From Callaeas wilsoni (lineage: Eukaryota; Chordata; Aves; Passeriformes; Callaeidae), in the NCBI GenBank assembly GCA_013398955.1, contig VWPU01004196.1, positions 1 to 64,000 of the forward strand: DNA of 64,000 bases, read 5' to 3'. The notes under the pieces are model-generated. The model was not told the origin of the DNA. It saw nothing but the letters and a program-made list of their open reading frames with translations, and made no database searches. The position numbers and the translations under genes are program-made. Below, piece after piece: positions 54,601-64,000 of the stretch. Each line of letters opens with the position of its first letter. The stretch's first letter is position 1.

Positions 54601-57600
54601 AAGTTACTGAGTATATCTCATCCCTGACATGTATTGTTATCTTCTCTTCTTCCTTCTGTGCTCTAGTTCTCTCTTTTTCTCTGGAGGCCTCCGAAGATAC
54701 TGGATTGTGCCACGTAGTAGGATAATGCTCTGGTGCAGAGATATGCCAGACAGTAACAATAACGAACAGAACAGACCCGTTTTACTTAAGTCAAAAATTC
54801 GAGTTCAGATGTGGATCACCACAGATTTGATACCGCTATCACACATTTGGCAGCAGGTTGCCAATAATTACCCTTGTTTCTTATTTTGAAGGATTTTTCA
54901 CACAGCTGCCTTTCAGAATAGTATCTGTGACTTTTTGACCAAACAAAAATTGAGGAATTCTTTGAAGTTACACTGTCATTTCATAAGATAGAACTAAGCA
55001 AAACTTCCCATGCACTGCTTCCTCCAAGGAGCTGCTTGTCTTAAAAAAGGGAAATTCCATCTACTTTAGTGTGATTGTAAAAAATGTTTTATACTGACCT
55101 GATTTTCTTCTCAGATACTATGGAGAGATAGAAAATATGTTTACAAATGCTGCAGAGATAAGACATTGTCTCAGTGAAATGTTTCCAAAATCAGAACTAA
55201 ATTTGTGGTTAGTATGCTCCGGTTTCAGAGGGGCTGCATTCCCAACATTGCCTAATTATCAAACACTATTCTGTGAGAACTTCCAGTTTATTAGCTACTG
55301 TTTTGGTTGTTTTTCTGGTAAGGTAATACAAAAGGAACCTAAAGCAATGTTGCCTTAAATTCCCAAGATTGGCTGGTAAGTAATGTTACTCCCGTCTTAC
55401 ATAAAAGTGGCATGCAGTTGGAGTGTGGCATTTGTTGCAATCAGTGAAGGAGAATATATGTGTTCCTCACCTCAGGAAGACATCTGTGAGGGAAGAAACA
55501 TAACTGCATGGTACAACTGCACAGAAGTTTGTAAAGGACCAAACTATTGTAAGTCAGTGTGAATCTGAACTTGAAGCAGTTGTGGGGTTTGGTAGACCTC
55601 GCTTTCTAATTTTGTTGCATTTTTGTTTCTATATTCCTTCCTTTACTTCAAAAAGTAATCAATGAATAAAATTAATTAAATGTAATGTTAAATATCTTTT
55701 AAAAATTAACATTTTTAATCTCAAAGCAATTTCTTTTTAATTCTTAATGAATTTTTTTTGTTTGATTTAAACTACAATGAAAAGTAATTGCAAATGCCAA
55801 CATTTTCCATGAAATGGAAATTCACATTTGAGCCAGCTCTTAACACTAGATAGCTACAATAGTGTGAAACAGTATTGGAAATATGAGTATGGGTCATAGC
55901 AAAATGTACTTTGGTAGGAACTTGTGGAAGTTTTTGATCCAGCTCCATGCTCAGAGCAGAGTAATCATAAAGGCTTGATCAGGTTGCTGAGGGCCTTGTG
56001 CAATTGCGTTTTGAGGATCTCCAAGGAAAGGGTTTCTCCGGGTACCCATCCCTGTGCTTAACCGCTCTCTGGTGAAGATATTGTTTGTTATATCCAATTA
56101 GAATTCCTTTGTTGGACCTTGCAGTGATTGGCTTTTGTTCTTTTGCTGTGCATTGCTGGGAGGGCTCAAGCTCCATCTACTCTCTAACCTTAGGTGAGGA
56201 CAGCAGCTTGTGTTTTACCCCCAGCCTCTTGAGCTAAACAAACCTGGTTGTCTCTGTCCCTGTGTGTCATGTTGCACGAGCCTCCAACCATCTAAATATC
56301 CCTCTCCTAGATTTTCCAGTTTGTTAGTGTTTCTTTTGCACTAGGGGCACAAAACTCAGTTTTCCAAATGAGGGTGTAATAAAGGACTATCTTTACGAGT
56401 GCTTTGCTTGACATGCGTGTTGTGCATCTTGCTCCATGGTTAGCTTTCTTTGCTGCAAGGGTGTGCTACTGGTTCATGTCCAGTGTGTCCACTGGGACAT
56501 TCTGTGCAGAGCTGCTCTCTGGAGAGTCAGGCTCTGTCTCACTGCGTGGAGTTGCTCCATCCAAGATACAGGACTTAACATTTGTCTGTTGTGAACTTCA
56601 GGAGGTTTTTTTGGCTCCTTTTTCCACAGTGCTAAGGTCCCTGAGATTGCAGTGCTCTTCTCTACCAGCTACCACTTTGTGAAATTTGGTGTCCTCATAA
56701 ACTTGCTGTAGATGCAGATAATGAGACCGATTGCCTTTCTGCCAGCAGCACGACAGGGAGTTTGCATCACTGCAGGATTACTTTAAGCTTCTGTCCCTGT
56801 TTATGACCATCCTCAAAAAACTTGATACGTCTGGGCTTGAGCGTAATCCTGGCACTGAGATACTGGATTTCACATAAGGACAGGCTCTAGCCTCATGCGT
56901 GGAGGATGCAAGTGAAAACTCAGACGTGCTTGAGAGTGCCTTCCCAAAATTCACTAGGCACTGTTCCCAGGCCTTCTGCTTATTCATTTCTCACTCACCA
57001 CCTGTGCATTCAAATCTATCTGCTGGCTCATAAACTGATTTATATAAAAGTTCTAACTTCTCAATAGCCTGCACCATTTCTGTTGTGTGTAGATCTCACA
57101 CAGACTATACTAGAAGATGCCTAAAACATGCACTAGGTGGCCAGAGCAACACATAAAAGTTAATTTCTGGTATGATTTCAGTTGAAAAGTGTGTTTTTCT
57201 GAATTTCCTCTTAGCATTCCCAGTGAATCCAGAAGAAGGAAGAAAACTTCCAAGTGTATACTTACTCTGTATTCTTTCTCCCCTTGAACTGACTATTCTC
57301 TGAAAGGAAAAGGGCCTCTAGGAATATGACTGTAACAATTCTTCTAGGCACTTCTTTGCCAATAAAAAAGGATCGTTAAGATATTTTGCTAAAATGATTT
57401 AAAGCCATGGCATACCTGTATGAAACCTGTGTGTCCAAATGCTCCATTTGGCGGACAGCTTCTCTTCCCCTTGTCTCCACACAGATTTTTAGGTAACTTT
57501 ACCAGTGATCCTGTTTCCCATCCATCTTGTCTGCTCTCTGGCTTAAGAGCCTCTGGCAGGCTCATTGTTGATATGAGAGTCCTGGTTCTTTCTTTTGGAA

Positions 57601-58974
57601 CATTTGTCTGTCCAGAGTCTCAAGGTTGGATGGTTTTCTCCTCATTCTCAAGTAGAGGGTAAAAGTGTTGAGGAAGAATTGTCTTCATATAATCCCAGGT
57701 AACTGCCAGTGCTGACCAGCCCAGGTCCCTTGTAGTGGCTGAAGCATGGATGTTTTCCAGGGAGTTTGGGTACATGTATTTGAATGTTTACAACTGGCTT
57801 ATCTTTGCCATATAGACGTCTAAGCTGAGTGGGAGAAAATAATACCAATATCTTAAAGTTCACTTTCCCTGCTCTTGCAGGCAACACAGCATTAAAGCAT
57901 TTTACAGATTGATCAAACTCCGTAATTTAAGATATATGAACTTCCCATGTCTTGTCTGAGAAGGTACACTGGGATAAGTACAGCAGTTAGCTACCTCCCT
58001 GGATAGAAAGACACCTCTTGCCAGTGAGGTTGTAGGTGTAGTCATGCCAGGTTTAGTAAAATCTGTAGCTGATTCACAGGCAATGTAAATATGCCTGTAC
58101 TTGAGGAAGATGGTGTTGGTGGAAGTCAGTCTGTGCCTTACCCCTACAATGCACAAGCATCAGGTAATGGAAAGAGATATCTTAAAAAGCCACCTAATCA
58201 CCATGTTTTGTAGAAAAGTTTTGTGAGACAATTGTATTCATGCTCCGCAACCTGTTCCTCCACCATCTACTGTCAAACAGTGGCTTTCAGATAATGCTGA
58301 AGTTGGCAACAATACTGCTGCTGATAATTCATGGATCAGATTACAAGGAACTTTGTCATAAAAACTGGCATACATTCCAAACACAGCATCCTATCTTACT
58401 CTACGTGTCTTTGTGAAGTACCCAACTGTGAAAAACCTGCAAAGGCAGATTAACGTGGGAGAGTGATGGCACCATGGGTTCTGGCATTCCAGTGTAACTC
58501 CATTGTGCTGTTGTAAACCAGCAAATGTATGGAGTCAAAGCTGTACTTTCACATACAAAGTCTCATTTTTTCACTGTGCATTTAACACCATCAGGTCCCA
58601 GATCTGAAAGTGTAACTGCAATGCCTAATTAGCATGCCCATGCTAAATATTTCCAGTACCTTCTGTGACGGAAGAGCTTTCATGCAGTGCTTACCATCCT
58701 ACATTTCCCTTCTCCCCCTCACTTGATGCTGCTGGGTAAAACCCCTATAGCATTAAGAACCACTGCTACTTACTAGCTATTAGTAGTAAGCATAAGTAGT
58801 AAGTATAGCACCATCATTTCATTATTCTCCCAGTTTGCTGCCTTCAAGCTTTGGCCAGACTAACCCCTGAAGTTCTTTTCTGTTTTAAGCAATCATAACA
58901 CTTCTGCTCACCCCCTGATAACCTCCTGATAAGGTAGCAGTTGGTACTTTGTAGGAGGATATCATTCACGTGTC
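51651..58974. other. Gene-poor intergenic DNA 3' of SEC61B
   Basis: No supported gene was seen in these 7.3 kb. A CA-rich dinucleotide run occurs at about 54239-54267. All open frames are under 95 residues and lack motifs or splice context. Confidence 0.4.
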
Positions 58975-59053
58975 AATGGTGAAGTGGTTGGAGCTAGACG
59001 TTCTTTAATGTCCTTTCCAATCCCAGCCATTCTGCAACTCTGTGATTCTATGT
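58975..59053 (+). mobile_element. CR1 LINE 3' terminus, short
   Basis: 'atggtgaagtggttggagctagacg' then 'aatgtcctttccaatcccagccattctgcaactctgtgattctatg' is the end of a CR1 copy with its terminal repeat. Confidence 0.75.
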
Positions 59054-59917
59054 ACAGACTCAAGCTTGGATGTAGTTCCTCAGCTGAGGAACTGACTTGG
59101 TCTTGGTCTTGGTTGGTCTTACACAGGCAGTCTCCTTCTGCTTGCTGAGAAGGACTAATCACAGGTCATGTTCTTTGTTGCTGTGTGTGAGATAAAGCTG
59201 TTTACCTCAAAGCAATAGCAGTGCTTTGCTCCTGCTTGCATTTCTGCACTGCATCAGTGCCACTCTCAATTTTTTGTGTATGTGCCCACCTTTGTTCGTT
59301 GCCAGAAAGCACTGCTTGGATTTCTGCTGAGGGGATCTAGCGTCATCCTGCCTTTTCCAGCAAAAAACAAATTGATATGACAGCATTGGGTAGGTCCCAC
59401 CTTATCACATTTGCTTCTAAAACTGATCTCTGTGCATTAGGGGGTATGTTCTTTTGTCACATTAATGAAGAAATAATAAGTGTTTGTCTCAGGCCAGACT
59501 TGCTGAGTTGGGCTGAACCTTGAATATATATATTTTCTGTGAGATGTATGCTGACCTTGCATGGAAGCAGTGTAGAAATGAAAGAATTTAATTTTTTTTG
59601 TATAGCAATTCAGTGACACAGGCCAGGCTGGAATTCAGGATTTCTAGAGTCCTTAAATTATAGATATTCCTCTATGTAATCCTGTGTTTTGCATAAAGTC
59701 CATCTGAGTTAGCCTGTGCATGAGCTATGAGCATGAGGAAATACAGGAGGATAGTGGCACACTGTGTCAGTTTACAGCAGAGATTGGCCGTGTCCACCTC
59801 TCACCCTATGTGATCACCCTCAGTATAGGAACGACTGTGGTAAATTGGGGTGTAATAACATCGTTCCTAGAGCTACACAGAGGTCATGAAGAAATTGAAG
59901 GCTTTTCATGGCAGTTC
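59054..59917. other. Intergenic DNA, nothing recognised
   Basis: No gene or repeat could be supported. A 60-residue frame on the minus strand and a 77-residue frame on the plus strand look like chance frames. Confidence 0.35.
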
Positions 59918-60200
59918 ATGGCAGGAGGACAAGAAAAAATGGCGTTAACTTGAAATGAGATATATTGGATATAAGGAGATAGTTTTTCACCATGAGGATG
60001 GTTGAGCCGAGGTTGCTCCTAGCATTTGTGCAGTCTCCTTTCTCTACTGGATGTTTTCAAGACCTGATGGATAAAGCCCTGGGAAGCCTGGTCTGAGCTC
60101 ATGAGTGACCTACCTGTGAGGTGTAGGTAACAGAGGGTTGCACTAGATGACCTTTCAAGGTCTCTTCCAACCTAAATTATCCTATGACCATATGATTCTT
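59918..60200 (+). mobile_element. CR1 LINE 3' fragment
   Basis: The order 'ggcaggaggacaagaaaaaatgg', 'gtttttcaccatgaggatgg', 'ggatgttttcaagacctgatggataaagccctgg', 'gcactagatgacctttcaaggtctcttccaacc' and a terminal 'cctatgaccatatgattctt' follows a CR1 3' region end to end with a few indels. Confidence 0.9.
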
Positions 60201-62670
60201 GTGGAGCCTTTTTGACACTAACATGCATGTCTGCATCCTCTGAAACTTGTGATGTTTCTGCTGCTCTGCTTCAGAGCAGGTGATGCAGAGAGCTGAAGGT
60301 AAAGCAGAACCTCAATAAAAGTTACATCAGATTTGCAAAGGTCTTGGAGAGTTCTGGAGAGAAGGTTCTTAGTTTTATCTGTTAGTTTATTCAGTCTTTG
60401 GAGCTTGATTTTTTGATAGACTCAACCAAGTAGAGTTCCATGATATTAGGTAAAAACATTGTATGCATTGCAAATAAATAATTCCCATAAATAAGTCTGC
60501 AGGAATCATCAAAACTGTACATGCTACTCCATCTACTGGGGAAATCAATAACAACTTCCAGTATTTAAAAGGTGGCGACATTCTTCAATCACAAAGGCAG
60601 GGTTTTTCCAGTCTGTTTTGTGTCTGTAGGCAGGTGTCTTTGCTTTTGCAATACTTACACTACACAGGATAGACAGGAAATCTTAACTTGTTTGGGGAAA
60701 TTACGATTTTTGACAAATTCTGCAGGTATAATTACTATTTTTTCTCCTGTCCCTTTTATTTTGAGATGAGTCACTTAAATCAATGTGCTTGAGAGGTTGC
60801 AAATGAAAGATAAGGTCCTGAAAATTTTGGCCTCCTCTTTTCTGTGCATTGCAGACACAGAACCTGAGAATGTTTGCTAAACTACCCAGAGCAGATCTCA
60901 GAAGTCAGTCTGTGTGGTCCAGGATTGCATTGCGACTGTTTGCCAGGGTCTTAGCTCAGTGATCCCTGATTAATACCTCTCTAAACAGCATTGTCCGCTG
61001 GAATTTTCTTCACCAAATTCTGTAATGACTCAGGATAGAGGTAAATGAGAACGATGATGTTGAAGGTGCCTGAAAATAACATGAAGCATGTTAGCATGAA
61101 ATTGCAATCTCATATTTTTGGAAGGTAATAGGTGTAAAGGTCGCATAGCCTCTTCATGAGCTGTGAGACTCCATGTCTGATAGTAACTTCTCTCTTGAAA
61201 TAGGAGAACCTCACAAGAAAAAACCATGAAAGAGTAAGGCTGAGCTAAGAATTATGTGGATTTCATAGGTGTCTTTTTCTTTCATTACATGATCAGTAAG
61301 AACCACTTTTTTCAAAGTAACACACACATTGAAATGGAGCTATAGAAGTCAGAGACAGTGAGCTTCAGTCTAAATCTGCGTTTATGTTTGATATGCAAGC
61401 AGAGACTGAAGATTGTGTTTCCTGTCCTGAAGACTCACATCTACTGTTTATTTCCATATTTTGAGCTACAGACAGAGCAGTGAGCACCTATCAGGAGTAC
61501 AATCACTTCATTCTGGTGAGAAGTAAGCTTTCATTTGGACCAAAGAGAGTGTTAAAGTGCTCTTCACAGCCATGAAGTCTTTATTTTTTCTCTTCTTTTG
61601 CAGTGAATAAAAATATGTGTTTGTTTCCTGTATGATGGCAATTTGTAATTCAGACATTTGTCATGGAGACTGACTGATGAGTAATGAAGTCTAGTCCCTT
61701 CTAATCTAGTCTGAATTGAATATTTGATCTTGAAGAGAGCATTTGCATCACAGTCCCTGTCACTTCCCAGAAGTTCACTCGATCTGAAGACATGAATTCT
61801 TGAGAGGTTTTTTTCAAGCTCAGAATTTTACTGGAGACTCTTCTGTTGTAGACTTCCAGATCTCCACCATAAGGCCAGAGTTCAAGGAACAGCTGTAGCC
61901 TTGTAGCCACGCAGATAAGATGTTTCCATTTATTGTAAGAGGCCATAGGCGTTATCTCAAGGTAACAGTGGAGACTCCTGAACCTATTGGGCTTTGTATG
62001 GACTTGTCTTGGCTTACCTGTAGATTTATTTTAGCTTACTTAACTGTATTAGTGATTTTGTCTAATGACTGTATTAGTGATTGTCTAATATTAATTACTT
62101 TGTTTTAGCTTTTGATAACTCTGTAGAACTGTATGCTATAACACCTAGTCTTACATGTTTTTTGTAACTGGAAGATATTAATTACAAGCATTTATTCTCC
62201 GTAGAATGAACTGTGTATGACTGATCCTGGAATAAAACACCTTGTGAGTTACAGGGACAGGATGATACCAGAGGCCCCAGGCTATGAACAGCTCACCAGA
62301 GGTCCCTTGCAAGCCGTCGAAGATAGGCAATCTTCGGAAATGGATAAAACCGGTTAGGGATGACAAAAGAACTAATACTAAGTATCTGACGTATGTAATA
62401 CACACCATATGTAACAGTGTTACACATGTGAACATAGAGTTGGAGAAAAGTGAAGAAAGAGCAAGGTGCAGAGGGTGTTAGAAAACCTGTAAAAAGGACT
62501 CCAAGGAGATTCCAAGTTGAGAAGAAAGAAACCATCAACATCTTACTGGCAAAAGATTTGAACACTGTGATCTCACTGTGCCCCTCCCCCTGCTCTGAAG
62601 CTGTCATTGTTACGACCCAGAGGTGCAGTGGAAAGGAAAGCACACCACCAAAAAAATGAGTTGATATTTC
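60201..62670. other. Intergenic DNA, nothing secure
   Basis: No gene was recognised. At 62284-62706 open frames on both strands overlap (up to 137 residues on the minus strand) just before a long CR1 copy begins. This may be an older repeat or chance, since no domain is visible. Confidence 0.35.
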
Positions 62671-64000
62671 CTGAGCGTAGTGACCACGAAATGATAGAGT
62701 TTTCAATTCTAGATGAAATTGGGAATGGTGCCAGCAGAACTGTGTCCTTGGACTTCTAACAGGCAGACTTTGGCCTGTCTAGGAGATTGACTGACAGAGT
62801 CCTGTGGGAGTCAGTCCTGAAGGCCTAGCTAACGTGGGTTTGTGAAAGGCAGGTCCTGCTTGACCAACCTGATCTCCTATGACAAAGTGACCCACTTAGC
62901 AGATGAGGGAAAGGGTCATCTGCCTAGACTTCAGTAAAGTGTTTGATACCATCTCCTGTAGCATTCTCCTACAGAAACTGGCTGCTCATGGCTTGTACAG
63001 GTGTAGCCTTTGCTGGGTAAAACTGCCCAGATGGCTGGGCCCAGAGAGTTGTGGTGAATGGAATTACACCTAGCTGGTGGCTGAGCACAAGTGATGTTCC
63101 CCAGGGCTCAGTACTGGGACTAGTCCCGCTTACTATCTTTATTGACAACCTGGATGAGGGGATTGATGCACCTCAGTAAGTTCGCAGACATTACCAAGTT
63201 AGGTGGGAGTTGATCTGCTGAAGGGCAGGAAAGATCTGCAAAGGGACCTGGACATACTGGATTTATGGGCTGAAGACAGCTCCATGAGGTTCAACAATGA
63301 GAAGGCAACAACCCCAGGCAGTGGTACAGGCTGGGAGCAGAGTGGCTGGAAAGCTGCTCAGCAGAAAGGGACTTGGGGGTGCTGTTTGACAGTGAGTGAG
63401 CATAATCCGGTGTGTGCCCGGGTGGTCAAGAAGGCCGGTGGCATGCTGGCTTGTATCAGAAATAGTGTGGCCAGCAGGACAAAGGAAGTGGTTGTCTTGC
63501 TCTACTCAATGCTGTTGAGGCTGCGTCTCAAATCCTGTGTTCAATTTTGGGCCTTTTTCTTCAAAAAGGACATTGAGGTGCTGCAGGTGTCTGGACAATG
63601 GCAACAAAACTGTTGAATGGTCTGGAGCACAAGTCTTACTAGAGTCGGCTGAGGGAGCTGTTGTTGTTTAGCCTTAAGAAGAGGAGGGTCAGGGAGGACC
63701 TCATCATTCTCTACAACTCCCTGGAAGGAGGTTGTAGTGAGGTGGGGATTGATCTGTTCTGTCATGTTTCAAGTGCAAGGATGAGAGGAAAGGGCCTTAA
63801 GTTGTGCTAGGGAAGGTTCAGATTAGATACTAGGAAAAAAGCTTCCACTGAAAGTGTGGTTAGGCACTGGAATAAATTGTTCAGGGAGGTGGTAGGATTG
63901 CTGTCTCTGGAAGTGTTCAAGAAGCATCTGCAGGTGGCTCTTGAAGCCATGGTTTTGGGGTGATACGGTGGTGCTGGGTTGATGATTGGATGAGATGATC
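62671..64000 (+). mobile_element. CR1 LINE copy with reverse-transcriptase remnants, runs off the window
   Basis: This is the longest CR1 copy in the window (over 1.3 kb), 5'-truncated and internally deleted. Near 62679 the frame gives SDHEMIEFSIL, the conserved linker before the reverse transcriptase. After a break (about 62820-62910) VICLDFSKVFDTIS (62915-62956) shows the RT block with the catalytic-motif context, and [10 protein letters not shown] follows near 63140. Stops and frameshifts interrupt every part, so it is inactive. The 3' UTR-type sequence follows from about 63600 and is cut by the window end just before the terminus. Confidence 0.93.

Overview
The window looks like avian, and specifically songbird-type (Passeriformes), nuclear DNA. 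The evidence is many 3'-truncated CR1 LINE fragments, one SINE with a tRNA-Ile head joined to a CR1 tail (the TguSINE1 architecture known from passerines), small GC-rich first exons and vertebrate splice signals. There are no bacterial-style operons, so nearly all short open frames are chance frames in intergenic or intronic DNA.

Layout. Positions 1-115 are the CpG-rich edge of something lying mostly to the left. From about 0.1 to 42 kb the DNA is gene-poor and carries scattered CR1 pieces, a long AGAGA-type microsatellite (37.6-37.7 kb) and the SINE (38.6 kb). Inside this stretch, on the minus strand, is a small interferon-stimulated gene of the ISG12/IFI27 (Ifi-6-16) family. Its two homologous coding exons (22833-22980 and about 19926-20080) splice in frame, and a TATA box and three ISRE-like elements lie just upstream (23039-23138).

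From 42.3 to 51.1 kb lies a divergent pair of endoplasmic-reticulum genes. ALG2 (minus strand, two coding exons, 411 aa) is the mannosyltransferase of dolichol-linked oligosaccharide assembly. SEC61B (plus strand, four exons, 96 aa) is the beta subunit of the Sec61 translocon. Their start codons are 395 bp apart across a CpG-island promoter with GC boxes and two ACGTG cores resembling XBP1/ATF6 sites, so shared control with ER demand is plausible. This head-to-head pair is conserved in vertebrates, where TGFBR1 is the usual neighbour on the ALG2 side.

From 51.1 to 64 kb no gene was found. This part holds small CR1 fragments and, at the right edge, a longer broken CR1 copy with recognisable reverse-transcriptase remnants that runs off the window.

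The most interesting item is the ISG12-like gene. It encodes two tandem copies of the family's Gly-rich motif on separate phase-1 exons, but with many of the hydrophobic residues replaced by polar or charged ones. All calls come from reading the sequence and from general family knowledge; no searches were run.
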